30,783 nt of DNA from an uncultured Oscillibacter sp. (GCF_910584465.1 NZ_CAJUBK010000028.1:1-30783), one strand, 5' to 3'; shown: positions 1-8,068, counted from the stretch's first letter. Program-made: numbers and translations. The notes: a model not told the origin generated them from the letters alone.

Positions 1-266
1 AGCCCAGGTTTTCAAAGCTAAATTCTGTGAGATTTCAACCCTCGCTCCCCGCGAGGGGAGCGACTCTCGAACCCGCTTATCGCCGATGAACAGGCGAAAT
101 TTCAACCCTCGCTCCCCGCGAGGGGAGCGACTTGGGACGGCTCCTTTTACCATTAAGTTTGACGAGATTTCAACCCTCGCTCCCCGCGAGGGGAGCGACG
201 CATCCAAGGTCAGTTCCATGTCGTCACCCTCTTATTTCAACCCTCGCTCCCCGCGAGGGGAGCGAC
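1..266 (-). CRISPR. Type I-C CRISPR array, leader-proximal end (4 repeats, 3 complete spacers)
   Basis: Four identical 33-nt repeats lie at 32-64, 99-131, 167-199 and 234-266. The spacers between them are 34, 35 and 34 nt (65-98, 132-166, 200-233). Bases 1-31 are probably a truncated fourth spacer, so the array continues to the left. On the minus strand the repeat starts GTCGCTCCCC and ends GGTTGAAAT. It can form a 9-bp stem (TCGCTCCCC/GGGGAGCGA) with a TCGC loop. That form and 3' end are typical of type I-C repeats, which Cas5c cuts at the foot of the hairpin to leave a short 5' handle ending in GAAAT. The cas genes and leader lie to the right, so transcription runs leftward and 200-233 should be the newest spacer. 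No repeat degeneracy is visible. Confidence 0.97.
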
Positions 267-438
267 AGCAAAAGTGCACAAAGATCTTTCGAGCAGATAG
301 CCATATCCCACAAAAAACACGTACCTGGAAGCCGGAGCAGGTCCGACACAGTATGAAGATCCGGCCTCGACAGACCTAGATCACATACATTTGAAGTGCG
401 AACCGGTGCGCAGATCCATGACCGCTTGCGGTTCGCAG
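267..438 (-). promoter_or_regulatory. CRISPR leader between cas2 and the array
   Basis: This 172-bp non-coding stretch sits between the cas2 stop codon and the first repeat, where new spacers are inserted and array transcription should start. It is more AT-rich than the neighbouring genes. It contains a 10-bp palindrome, AAAGATCTTT (280-289), 13 bp from the first repeat. It also has a 9-bp inverted repeat (397-405 and 429-437) beside the cas2 stop. I see no convincing -35/-10 pair, so array transcription may start weakly here or read through from the cas operon. Confidence 0.75.
397..437. repeat. 9-bp inverted repeat in the CRISPR leader
   Basis: TGCGAACCG at 397-405 is the exact reverse complement of CGGTTCGCA at 429-437, with a 23-bp spacer. 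It ends 1 bp before the cas2 stop codon. It could form a stem-loop at the 3' end of the cas mRNA or act as a protein site within the leader. No T-tract follows on the minus strand, so it is not an ordinary intrinsic terminator. Confidence 0.6.
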
Positions 439-729
439 TCAAAGGATTAGCGGGTCATCCGGCAAATACGTGCTTTTACAGCCAAAGTGCTCGATCTTCT
501 TTTCATAGCGATCGCCTAAGTAATAAAAACGCAGGCTATCCTTCCCCTCATCCATGATGGAACGCAGCTTCGCCTGCAAAGACCTGCACTGCGCGGGGTC
601 CAAAAGGCACTCGAACACAGAGCACTGGACACGCTGTCCGTAGTTGACGCACTGCTTCGAGATCTGGCGCAGGCGTTTGCGCCCCGCAGGATCTTCTGTG
701 TTCACATCATATGTGATCAGGACCAACAT
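439..729 (-). CDS. cas2: CRISPR-associated endonuclease Cas2 (type I-C)
   Basis: This 96-residue protein matches the small ferredoxin-fold Cas2 family. It opens MLVLITYDVNTE, with the conserved Asp at residue 8 at the end of the first beta strand, and has the QRVQCSVFEC segment typical of type I-C Cas2. Cas2 forms the dimeric core of the Cas1-Cas2 spacer integrase. The ATG at 729 is chosen because GAGG lies 7 nt upstream; a TTG two codons earlier has no suitable ribosome site. It is the last cas gene, 9 bp after cas1 and directly before the leader and array. Confidence 0.96.
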   Translation of the reverse strand: MLVLITYDVNTEDPAGRKRLRQISKQCVNYGQRVQCSVFECLLDPAQCRSLQAKLRSIMDEGKDSLRFYYLGDRYEKKIEHFGCKSTYLPDDPLIL

Positions 730-738
730 AAACAAGCC

Positions 739-1770
739 TCATTTCCACAAGAAAGGCGGATAGGCATCCAGATCCCCCCGAAGATAGCGGGCCAGCATCA
801 GCGCCTGGACATAGGGCACCAGGCCCCAGGGGATCTTCTCTCCCAGATATGGATGGGTCAGCGTCTCCTTCTTCTTTTCCTGCCAGCGCTTCAAAAACGC
901 GCGCCGCGCCTCGTCGGACAATCGCGTGGCCCCGCCTTCGTGCTGCTGGAGATCCTCCGCCTTGATCATGCGGTCGTTGACCAGGGTCAGCACGAACCGG
1001 TCTGCCATGCAGGGACGCATCTCTTCCATCAGGTCCAGCGCCAGCGAGGTCCGCCCCGGCCTGTCACGGTGGAGGAAGCCCACGTAAGAGTCCAGTCCCA
1101 TGCTCTCCAGGGCCGAGGCGCAGTCGTTCGCCAGGAGACTGTAGGCGAAGGACAACAGCGCGTTGAACGGATCCAAGGGCGGACGGCGGCTGCGGCCATG
1201 GAAATAGAAGGTGTCTTTCCTCTGCAGGATCATGTCGTCCAGGACCCCGAAATAAGCGGCGGAGCCCGCGCCCTCCAGCCCGCGCAGACGCTCCGGGTCC
1301 GTGGCCTCCAGGATGTCCGGGAGCAGTCCCTTCAGCGTCTCGGAAGCGGCGGAGAGGGCCTGCGTCCCAAGGCGCAGCCCGTGGTCCCGGCGGGTGCGCT
1401 CGATGCTCCAGCGGGCGTTGTGGAGCTTGCCGAAGATCATCGTCCGGGCGATCCGGCAGCTCTCCTCCGGGGCGTCCGCGACCCGGTACTGCTTCCGGCG
1501 CAGCAGGACGTTCCCGCTGCTCTCTCCGCACGTCCGCGCCAGGAACCTCCCGCGGGGCGTGCAGAACGCAAGGGAGATGCCCCGCTTGGCGCAGGCGCCC
1601 ATCAGCGCCGGGGAGGCGCCCGCGTAGGAGAAAGACAGGATGCCGGACAGCGTATGCAGCGGGTAGCGGGCCGCGATCTGCTGGCCCCGGTTGGCGACGA
1701 CGTTCTCGCCGTCAAGGGAAAGGTAGATGTCCTCGGACAGGATGAAGAGCGTGTTGAGCAGATGTCTCAT
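739..1770 (-). CDS. cas1: CRISPR-associated integrase Cas1 (type I-C)
   Basis: This 343-residue protein has the usual type I-C Cas1 length and the characteristic start MRHLLNTLF. Cas1 is the metal-dependent integrase that inserts prespacers at the leader-repeat junction together with Cas2. The expected catalytic residues are visible: Glu166 in GLEGAGSAAYF, His234 in GFLHRDRPG, and the acidic cluster Asp246/Glu249 in LDLMEEMRP. The ATG at 1770 overlaps the cas4 stop as ATGA, indicating translational coupling. An in-frame extension upstream is possible but would run back into cas4 and is not expected. The protein looks intact. Confidence 0.97.
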   Translation of the reverse strand: MRHLLNTLFILSEDIYLSLDGENVVANRGQQIAARYPLHTLSGILSFSYAGASPALMGACAKRGISLAFCTPRGRFLARTCGESSGNVLLRRKQYRVADAPEESCRIARTMIFGKLHNARWSIERTRRDHGLRLGTQALSAASETLKGLLPDILEATDPERLRGLEGAGSAAYFGVLDDMILQRKDTFYFHGRSRRPPLDPFNALLSFAYSLLANDCASALESMGLDSYVGFLHRDRPGRTSLALDLMEEMRPCMADRFVLTLVNDRMIKAEDLQQHEGGATRLSDEARRAFLKRWQEKKKETLTHPYLGEKIPWGLVPYVQALMLARYLRGDLDAYPPFLWK

Positions 1771-2432
1771 GGCGTATCCTCCACGGCTTTGCGCAGATAG
1801 TCCTCCACTGTCCCCCGCCTCCCCATGCCGGGCAGGCACAGCTCCTTCAAAGAGCAGGCGCTACACGCCTTCGCCGGCCTGACCCGGGGGGTGTGGCCCC
1901 GATGATAGAGCTGGTGCATCTCCTCGAACCGCTCCCGCACGGTCTGGCGCAGGGGGTCGGTGAAGGCCACCGGGACCCGCCTGCGGGTCTCGCCGTAAAA
2001 GAGCGCGCCCTCCGGGATGGGACAGCAGAGCATCTCCTCCAGGCACATGGCCTGCGCGCAGAGCTGGAGCCGGTCCGCGTCATGCTCCTTGGGCCGGCCG
2101 CACTTGTATTCCACCGGATAGGGCTGCCAGAGCCCCTCCTCGCCCCGGAGGGGGACGCCGCCGGGATCCGCATGGAACTCCGTCACGTCACATTGGCCGG
2201 AAACGCCGAGGGTGCGGGAGAACACGGGGAGCCCCCGCAGGATCAGGGTGTCCCCCCGGCGTTCCCGCTGCCGGCTGTCGTGGGCGCGGGCGTGGAACAG
2301 GCTGCCCTCCACGGTCCGCAGATCCTCCCGCCACAGGCCCTCGACATGGATGAGGGCCCATTGGCGGCGGCAGAAGGCGAAGTGCTGCAGCCCGGCCAGC
2401 TGGAGCGTCTCCTCCTCCGGCCAGCCCGTCAT
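1767..2432 (-). CDS. cas4: CRISPR-associated exonuclease Cas4 (type I-C)
   Basis: This 221-residue RecB-family nuclease processes prespacers and selects PAM and orientation with Cas1-Cas2. Visible family marks are Cys21 in FAFCRRQW, an acidic residue in GQCDVTEF, the PVEYKCGRP segment carrying the RecB-type E-x-K motif, a QLCAQAM segment, and a C-terminal cluster CSACSLKELC. Together with Cys21 this cluster should bind the iron-sulfur cluster. The ATG at 2432 overlaps the cas7 stop (ATGA) and the stop overlaps the cas1 start (ATGA), so it is tightly coupled to both neighbours. A much longer open frame continues upstream, but it is an out-of-frame reading of cas7. Confidence 0.95.
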   Translation of the reverse strand: MTGWPEEETLQLAGLQHFAFCRRQWALIHVEGLWREDLRTVEGSLFHARAHDSRQRERRGDTLILRGLPVFSRTLGVSGQCDVTEFHADPGGVPLRGEEGLWQPYPVEYKCGRPKEHDADRLQLCAQAMCLEEMLCCPIPEGALFYGETRRRVPVAFTDPLRQTVRERFEEMHQLYHRGHTPRVRPAKACSACSLKELCLPGMGRRGTVEDYLRKAVEDTP

Positions 2433-3325
2433 ACCAGCCGCCGGCAGGCGACGCCGGCCGGGAGGGCGGCCTCGTCCACCGTGACCCGGTAATCCCGGTA
2501 AGAGCGGGCGGGCGCGGGGTCGTCCGGGTCGGCCCGCTCCACCTGCACGGTGTCGAAGAGCTTCCAGGCCGGGGCGCAGCCCAGCGCGGAATCGTGCTCG
2601 AACACGATCAGCTCCCGCACGGCCATCTTGCCCCGGGCGGCGGAGCGGTCGTCCTCGAACATGCCGCGGATGGCGTCCCACAGCAGCTCCAGGTCCTCCT
2701 CGGAGAAGCCGGTGGTCTTCTGGGCCAGGTTCGCGGAGATATACCCCTCGCAGCGGTAGAGGCCGTAGGGGACGATGTACTTGCGGCCCATCTCCGTGTC
2801 CTTCTTCTCCGCGTCGGCCTCGGTGGTGATGGCCACCCGGGTGATGGTGACCTCCTGGGGCACGATGGGCTCTATGCTCCGGGCGAAGCCCAGCTGGACG
2901 GGGCCGCGCACCTGGCCGCAGTTGAGCGCCGCCTTGACGAAGGTGGTCATCACCGCGCCGAAGGTGCGGATGTCGAAGAAGTTGGCGCACATCCAGTCCC
3001 GGATCTTGCGGTCCAGGTCGGGGTCCTCTTTCTTCTTGGCCTTGACGGTCTCTCCCGTGACGTCCAGGGCGGCATACGCCTCGGCGTCGCTGCGGTTGAG
3101 GGGCGTGCCGTCCTTCACGTAGATGCGGTAGCCGGCGGACTCCCCTTTCACCGTCTCGACATAATTGCGGATCTTCCGCTTGAGGCACACGTCGGTGACC
3201 AGGCCGAGCCCGGTCTCCGGATCCACCCGGGGCATGTTGCCGGCGTCGGGGTCCCCGTTGGGATTGCCGTTCTCCACATCGAACAGGATGACGAACTCAT
3301 AGCGGTTCTTGATCGGTCCGGACAT
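2429..3325 (-). CDS. cas7: Type I-C Cascade backbone protein Cas7 (Csd2)
   Basis: This 298-residue RAMP protein polymerises along the crRNA to form the Cascade backbone. It has the family start, with FVILFDVENGNPNGDPDAG near residues 11-30, a TGLGLVTDVCLKRKIRNY segment, and MCANFFDIRTFGAVM, all typical of Csd2. The ATG at 3325 has a strong AAGGAGGAG site 6-8 nt upstream, so it is well translated despite lying only 1 bp after the cas8c stop. That fits its high copy number in the complex. The stop overlaps the cas4 start. Confidence 0.96.
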   Translation of the reverse strand: MSGPIKNRYEFVILFDVENGNPNGDPDAGNMPRVDPETGLGLVTDVCLKRKIRNYVETVKGESAGYRIYVKDGTPLNRSDAEAYAALDVTGETVKAKKKEDPDLDRKIRDWMCANFFDIRTFGAVMTTFVKAALNCGQVRGPVQLGFARSIEPIVPQEVTITRVAITTEADAEKKDTEMGRKYIVPYGLYRCEGYISANLAQKTTGFSEEDLELLWDAIRGMFEDDRSAARGKMAVRELIVFEHDSALGCAPAWKLFDTVQVERADPDDPAPARSYRDYRVTVDEAALPAGVACRRLV

Positions 3326-3326
3326 G

Positions 3327-3695
3327 TTACTTCTCCTCCTTCTTCTGATAGCGCGCCTGGGTCTGGTGGTAGTAGCCGAGCTGGAACGCCCCCTGCTGGG
3401 GGAGGGACATGCGGGCGGGGAAGCCGGTCCCCAGCAGGGCGGCGATCTCCCCGATCTGCTTTTCGTAGAAGATGCTCTTGCCCCGGCTGGAGCCCTTCAG
3501 CTTTTTCAGGTGCTTTTGGGCCAGGCCCCCCAGGATGGGGAAGACGGTGGCCGGGATGGATGCGGCCGAATTGAAATACTTGTCCTTGATCGTGGCGTTG
3601 ATGCCCGGATTGGCGTCGGACTGGATGGACTCATAGACCGAGAACAGCCGGCCCAGGACATAGGCGGGGTCGCCGCAGGTGGGGTTCAGGGACAC
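3327..3695 (-). CDS. cas11c: Cas11c small subunit made from an internal start inside cas8c
   Basis: Type I-C systems are known to produce a small Cas11 subunit by internal translation of the cas8c 3' end. Here the minus strand shows a full AAGGAGG (3704-3710) exactly 8 nt before an in-frame GTG (3695-3693), codon 459 of cas8c. Translation from it gives a 122-residue protein beginning VSLNPTCGDPAYVLGRL and ending YQKKEEK. That matches the size and C-terminal location known for Cas11c. Within coding sequence such a perfect ribosome site at optimal spacing is unlikely by chance. A TTG two codons earlier is only 2 nt from the site and is a poorer start. Confidence 0.75.
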   Translation of the reverse strand: MSLNPTCGDPAYVLGRLFSVYESIQSDANPGINATIKDKYFNSAASIPATVFPILGGLAQKHLKKLKGSSRGKSIFYEKQIGEIAALLGTGFPARMSLPQQGAFQLGYYHQTQARYQKKEEK

Positions 3696-5069
3696 AGTCA
3701 AGACCTCCTTCGAGATTTCAGGGTGCGGAGCTTTCAGGTAGTATGCCTTCAGGATGGCGGCCCGGGTGCGGTCCACCTCGTGGTCGGCCCGGATGCGGAG
3801 GATGGTCCCGTTCAAAAGGGAGGCGGGGTAGCGGGTGTCGGTGAGGATGGCGCGGGCGGTCTCGCCGGCCATGACCGGGGAGGGGGAGCTGTCCCGGGAC
3901 TTTTTGTTGACCGTGGCGTCCAGCAGCCTCCAGAGGGGGATGGTGTCGAAGCGGTCGTTGGCGGGCCGGACGATCTCCAGCCGGTCGTAGTGCCGCTGGA
4001 CGTTTTGCAGGAAGCCGCCGAAGGAGCCGCGCAGGAAGAACCGCACCGACACCCGGGCGGCGTTGGGGGAGAGCCCCAGGATGTAGAAATCCATCCCGGG
4101 GTCCAGCATGGTCTCGTCGTATTGGACGCGCTCCCCCTTCAAAAGGGAGCCCAGCATCCTGCCCAGGTCCCCCGCGTCATAGTGCGACGGCCCGCCGAAG
4201 GTCCAGGCGGCGAAGGCGGTCTGGAAATCGGCCTCGCCGCTTTTCGCCCAGAACAGGACCGAGGTGTCCCCGATCCGGTACACATGCTCCCGGTCCGAGA
4301 GCAGATGGTTGAGGGCGGCGGTGTAGGCGAAGGCGGCGTACTTGCTCACGGGGGCGTTCAGGTTCTGCTCGTGCCCGTAGGAGCAGAAGGCCGGTGCGTT
4401 GAACGAGACCAGCGCCGCGCCGCTGGACTGGGCCCCGGCCAGGCCCTTGACGGAGGGGTGGACCGCTTCTGCGGGCCCCTCCCGGCCGGTGACCAGGCAG
4501 ACCATCTGCGTCCCGCCCTCGCTGGAGCCGTAATGGTCCTGCCAGGCCCGGCGGATGAGGGGATCGTCGTGGAGAAAGGCCCCGTCATACCGGAAGACCA
4601 GGTTAGCGCCGGAGATCAGGTCCTCCCAGTCCTCCTGCAGGGCGGGGTGCCCCGCCGCGGCGGCGGGATCCCAGCGGTCGAAGAAGGCCAGGAGCGCCCG
4701 GGCCGCCGGGCTGTCTGTCCCGTCCAGGAGCCGGTGGTGGAACGCCCGGCAGGCCCGGAAGCACTCCATGCTCCGTTGGGGCTTGCCCTTGGCGTCCGCG
4801 CCCAGGAGATAACTGGGATTGTCCCAAAGGAAATTGGGGAGGATGCCCACCGTGCGCTTGACCGGGGCCGGGAGGGAGATGCTCCGGGGGAGGAGCGCGG
4901 TCTTCTTGCCCCGCGTCTGCTCGGTCTTGAGCGAGACCACCCGCTCCAGTCCCCCGCCGCCGTCGATGCACAGGGCGAAGGAGATCTTCGCGTCCGACCA
5001 GCCGGGCCTCGCGATCTTCCCCTGGGAGGCCAGGGCCTCATAGTGCTCGCTCAGTGCCTGCAGGATCAT
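3327..5069 (-). CDS. cas8c: Type I-C Cascade large subunit Cas8c (Csd1)
   Basis: This 580-residue protein begins MILQALSEHYEALASQGKIA, the recognisable Csd1 start, and its length is normal for the family. Cas8c recognises the PAM and positions the Cascade complex on target DNA. Family-like segments include a central VSFNAPAFCSYGHEQNLNAP stretch, and FILGLSPN-type and VRFFLRGSFG-like stretches near residues 345-375. The ATG at 5069 overlaps the cas5 stop (ATGA). Its last 122 codons carry a second, internal ribosome site for Cas11c (separate entry). No frameshift or truncation is visible. Confidence 0.95.
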   Translation of the reverse strand: MILQALSEHYEALASQGKIARPGWSDAKISFALCIDGGGGLERVVSLKTEQTRGKKTALLPRSISLPAPVKRTVGILPNFLWDNPSYLLGADAKGKPQRSMECFRACRAFHHRLLDGTDSPAARALLAFFDRWDPAAAAGHPALQEDWEDLISGANLVFRYDGAFLHDDPLIRRAWQDHYGSSEGGTQMVCLVTGREGPAEAVHPSVKGLAGAQSSGAALVSFNAPAFCSYGHEQNLNAPVSKYAAFAYTAALNHLLSDREHVYRIGDTSVLFWAKSGEADFQTAFAAWTFGGPSHYDAGDLGRMLGSLLKGERVQYDETMLDPGMDFYILGLSPNAARVSVRFFLRGSFGGFLQNVQRHYDRLEIVRPANDRFDTIPLWRLLDATVNKKSRDSSPSPVMAGETARAILTDTRYPASLLNGTILRIRADHEVDRTRAAILKAYYLKAPHPEISKEVLTVSLNPTCGDPAYVLGRLFSVYESIQSDANPGINATIKDKYFNSAASIPATVFPILGGLAQKHLKKLKGSSRGKSIFYEKQIGEIAALLGTGFPARMSLPQQGAFQLGYYHQTQARYQKKEEK

Positions 5070-5728
5070 CCGATCACCTCCCCGCTGTCCCGCGCGGGCA
5101 CGCGCAAGATCCCGTCGGTGAGCTTGGCCCGGAAGAACAGGGGGACGATGTTCGACGGGTCGGAATAGTCCATATCCCAGAGCATATAGCCCAGGTCCCG
5201 CTCCCCCTCCAGCTCCTCCGGACAGGCGGGGGGCTCCTCGCACAGTTTGAACTGGGCGGGGAACTCCCGGCAGCCGAAGCAGGGCTGGTGGTAAAACTGT
5301 CCCCGGCGGACCCGGCGCTTGAGGATGTCCTGGAACTTCCCGGGGTTGTCCCCCGGCGCGGCTTGGTCGGTCATGACGAAGTGCGCGTCGATCACATACC
5401 GGACATCCCGGAGCAGCAGCGTGGCCCGCTGCTGGATGTCGTCCGAGGCGGACAGGTACAGCGCGCCCCTGCGGCGGTCCATGACCGTCCGGGCCGTCCG
5501 GGCGCTGATGGTGGACTTCACCTCGTTGCGCCGCAGGTTCATGGTCCGGATGGGGGCGCAGACGCGGATCTGGTCGATGATGTACCGCATCCCCGGATGC
5601 CAGTAGACCGCCTCCAGCAGTCCCCGTGCCGCCGAGGGGGTCATCACGTCATAGCTCACCCGCTCGACCTTCATCTCCGGTCTCGTGAAGCAGGCGTGAT
5701 CCCCCCAGACCTCTAAGGAGATCGGCAT
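5066..5728 (-). CDS. cas5: Type I-C crRNA endoribonuclease Cas5c (Cas5d)
   Basis: This 220-residue protein has the diagnostic Cas5d N-terminus, with FEVWGD-like LEVWGDHACFTRPEMKVER and then SYDVMTPSAARGLLEAVYW. In type I-C there is no Cas6; Cas5c cuts the CRISPR repeat transcript at the base of its hairpin and stays on the crRNA 5' handle in Cascade. The ATG at 5728 is preferred because AAAGGAG lies 8 nt upstream. A GTG three codons earlier overlaps that ribosome site. The stop overlaps the cas8c start as ATGA. About 70 bp of non-coding sequence separates it from cas3. Confidence 0.95.
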   Translation of the reverse strand: MPISLEVWGDHACFTRPEMKVERVSYDVMTPSAARGLLEAVYWHPGMRYIIDQIRVCAPIRTMNLRRNEVKSTISARTARTVMDRRRGALYLSASDDIQQRATLLLRDVRYVIDAHFVMTDQAAPGDNPGKFQDILKRRVRRGQFYHQPCFGCREFPAQFKLCEEPPACPEELEGERDLGYMLWDMDYSDPSNIVPLFFRAKLTDGILRVPARDSGEVIG

Positions 5729-5798
5729 GGCGTCCACTCCTTTCTTTAAAGCGATCTCATGTTGCCATGGTTTGCGTGGGATGGAAGGGGCCGTGTCA

Positions 5799-7943
5799 TC
5801 AGAGGAGGATCGCCTCCCCTCCCGGCGGCGTCAGGACCAGCCCGGTGTCCTCGGCATAGAGCGAACGGTCCGTGAGGACCGCGCTCCCGTCCTCCAGCAG
5901 CGACAGGGCCCCGGCGCGGTCCAGCGCGCCGAAGTGGTCCGGGTAGACGGACACGCCGTACTGCCCCGCTTCCCGGAACAGGCTGCGGGAGCGCTCTCCG
6001 GCGAGGAGGCGGTCCGCCGCGCCCGCGCCCTCCTCCCAGGGGATGTAGACGGTCCGGGTGCCCTCCTGGATCAGGTGGAAGCGCTCGGCGACCGTGCGGA
6101 AAGGGAAGCGGTCCCGTTCGTCTCCCATCAGCGGGAGGATGCCCTGCGCGTCCTGGGCCTCCTCCCCCTTCAGGTCCAAAAGCTCGCGGAAGTAGAGGGA
6201 GATGGCCTCCGGGCTGTCGGGACGGTCGGAATGGTCCAGGGCATAGCGTCCCGCGTCGATGTTTTGGCGGAACAGGGCGGGGGGCTTCCCCTCCGACCGG
6301 AAGATGGTGACGACGCTCTCGTCGGGAGAGCGCTTGCCTCCCCGGTTGCAGCGGCCCGCCGATTGGAGGATGGAGTCCAGGCCGGCCTCCTCCCGGAACA
6401 CCGCCGGGAAGTCCACGTCCACCCCGGCCTCGATGAGGGAGGTGGAGACCACGCGGCAGGGGAGCCCCTCGTCCAGCCGGCGGCGGATCTCCGCCAGCGC
6501 GCGCTTGCGGTGGGCGGGGCACATGAGGGTGGACAGGTGGAACGCGCCCTCCCCGTCCAATAGGCGGTAAAGCTCCTGCGCGGCCTTGCGGCGGTTGACC
6601 ACGCAGAGGACCTGCGGGAGGGTGCTGAGCCTCCCGGCCAGCTCCTGGGGGCTCAGGACGCCTTCCCGCCGGAAGGTGACCCGCCGGAAGAGCGCGCCCT
6701 GATAGGTCTCCGCGGGGCAGAGCTCCACCGGGGGCCGGTCCGGCAGGAACTCCCGGAAGAGCGGCCCCAGGGCGGGCTGGGTCGCCGTGCAGAGGACCAC
6801 GCTGGCCCGATAGTGCGCGGCCAGCTGGGCGAGGGCGAAGACGCAGGGCCGGAGATAGGGGATCGGGAGCATCTGCGCCTCGTCGAGGATGATGACGCTC
6901 TGGGCCAGGTTGTGGAGCTTGCGGCATTTGGAGGAGCGCGCGGCGTAGAGGGATTCGAAGAACTGCACGGCGGTGGTCACCACCACGGGCCGGTCCCAGT
7001 TCTCCGCCGCCTTGGCCAGACGGCGCGCCTGCGGACCGGCGTCCTCGCTCAGGTCGTACAGCACCCCGGAATGATGCTCCAGCACATCGTCCTCCCCCAG
7101 GATGTCCCGGAAGACCTGGGCGTTCTGCTCGATGATGGAGGTATAGGGCAGGACGTAGACGATCCGCCTCAGGCCGTGCGTCTTGGCATGGCGCAGGGCG
7201 AACGCCAGGGAGGACAAGGTCTTCCCGCTCCCTGTGGGCAGCGTGAGGGTGAACAGGCCGGGGCCCTGTGCCTCGCCCTGCTCGGTGCAGCGCCGCAGCA
7301 GGGCGCTCCGCTGGCCGTTCAGCGGGCTCTCCCGCGGGGACCAGCCGGCGAGATGCGCCTGGAGCGTTTGGTCGAGCACCTCCACGGGGCCGCCGCCGCC
7401 CCGGCAGGAGCCTCCGTCCATGAACGCCTCGGTGTCCAGGAAATCGGCGTCCACCAGGGCGGAGTAGAGCATCCTGGTGAAGAACATCATCTCCGGGGGG
7501 CTGGTGAGCGGGAAGGGGAGGGGGGCCCTGGGGAGGACCACCTCCCCCTTCCAGGCGTCGTAAGGCGCCAGCCGGCCCGCCGCCGCCTTGTTCATGCGCC
7601 CGCAAAAGGTGCCCTGGTCCGGGCCGTCCGTCTTGCCGCCGCCGTCCGGGAGGCCGCCGTGGTGCCCCATCACGGCGAAGGCGGCGGGGAGCTGGCCCAG
7701 CTTCGCGCACTCCCACGCTCCGGCGGTGGAGTGGTCGACCCGGATGTCCTCGCCGCGGATCCGGCGCTGGAACGCGCCGGAATACTTCCCGATGTCGTGG
7801 GCCAGCCCGGCCAGCCGGCCCTGTTCCCCGGCCCCGAAGGCGGAAGCGGACCGCGCGCATGCCGCCGCCGCCGCGTCCAGATGCTCGAGGACGGTCTGTT
7901 CCCGCCCGTCCTCCGACCGGTGTGCCAGATAGGTCTCTTCCAT
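5799..7943 (-). CDS. cas3: CRISPR-associated nuclease/helicase Cas3 (HD-helicase fusion)
   Basis: This 714-residue protein is the first gene of the cas operon. It degrades target DNA after recruitment by Cascade. The N-terminal HD nuclease shows His21, the LAHDIGK motif (His49, Asp50), DHS at 70-72, GHHGG at 93-97 and a SALVDADFLD segment near 161-170. The SF2 helicase part shows Walker A in TLPTGSGKT (Lys241), a DEAQ box at 354-357, TAT near 386-388, STSLIEAGVDVDFPAVFRE, and motif VI in LQSAGRCNRGG. It is somewhat short for the family, but every motif is present. The ATG at 7943 follows a GGGAGGAGGAGG purine run. Confidence 0.96.
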   Translation of the reverse strand: MEETYLAHRSEDGREQTVLEHLDAAAAACARSASAFGAGEQGRLAGLAHDIGKYSGAFQRRIRGEDIRVDHSTAGAWECAKLGQLPAAFAVMGHHGGLPDGGGKTDGPDQGTFCGRMNKAAAGRLAPYDAWKGEVVLPRAPLPFPLTSPPEMMFFTRMLYSALVDADFLDTEAFMDGGSCRGGGGPVEVLDQTLQAHLAGWSPRESPLNGQRSALLRRCTEQGEAQGPGLFTLTLPTGSGKTLSSLAFALRHAKTHGLRRIVYVLPYTSIIEQNAQVFRDILGEDDVLEHHSGVLYDLSEDAGPQARRLAKAAENWDRPVVVTTAVQFFESLYAARSSKCRKLHNLAQSVIILDEAQMLPIPYLRPCVFALAQLAAHYRASVVLCTATQPALGPLFREFLPDRPPVELCPAETYQGALFRRVTFRREGVLSPQELAGRLSTLPQVLCVVNRRKAAQELYRLLDGEGAFHLSTLMCPAHRKRALAEIRRRLDEGLPCRVVSTSLIEAGVDVDFPAVFREEAGLDSILQSAGRCNRGGKRSPDESVVTIFRSEGKPPALFRQNIDAGRYALDHSDRPDSPEAISLYFRELLDLKGEEAQDAQGILPLMGDERDRFPFRTVAERFHLIQEGTRTVYIPWEEGAGAADRLLAGERSRSLFREAGQYGVSVYPDHFGALDRAGALSLLEDGSAVLTDRSLYAEDTGLVLTPPGGEAILL

Positions 7944-8027
7944 CCATCCTCCTCCTCCCTTGGATCGAAGGGCGTCCCAAGGGCTTTGGGCGATCCGGCC
8001 AACGATCCGGCAGATCCCGAACTTATG

Positions 8028-8040
8028 AAGTCCTGGACTT
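8028..8040. promoter_or_regulatory. Palindrome centred on the predicted cas transcription start
   Basis: AAGTCC-T-GGACTT is a perfect 13-bp palindrome immediately downstream of the cas -10 box. Its centre (8034) falls where transcription should start. This is where a repressor dimer would block initiation, so it is a candidate operator. No regulator gene is present inside the cas operon to bind it. Confidence 0.45.
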
Positions 8041-8068
8041 ATTTTATCCTATTCGCCAATTTTGTCAA
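8041..8068 (-). promoter_or_regulatory. Sigma-A promoter of the cas operon
   Basis: On the minus strand TTGACA (8063-8068) and TAAAAT (8041-8046) are separated by 16 bp. This leaves a leader of about 90 nt before the cas3 ATG at 7943, which contains two copies of GATCCGGC. It is the only consensus-like promoter upstream of the cas genes. Confidence 0.8.

Noticed and set aside
86..442. Short open frames running through the CRISPR array and leader
   Set aside because: They are made of the repeat itself (recurring FNPRSPRGER) and cannot be genes.
3309..5168. Long open frame of about 619 codons on the plus strand opposite cas8c
   Set aside because: It is the mirror of a GC-rich coding gene, has no ribosome site or recognisable domain, and cas8c on the other strand is unmistakable.
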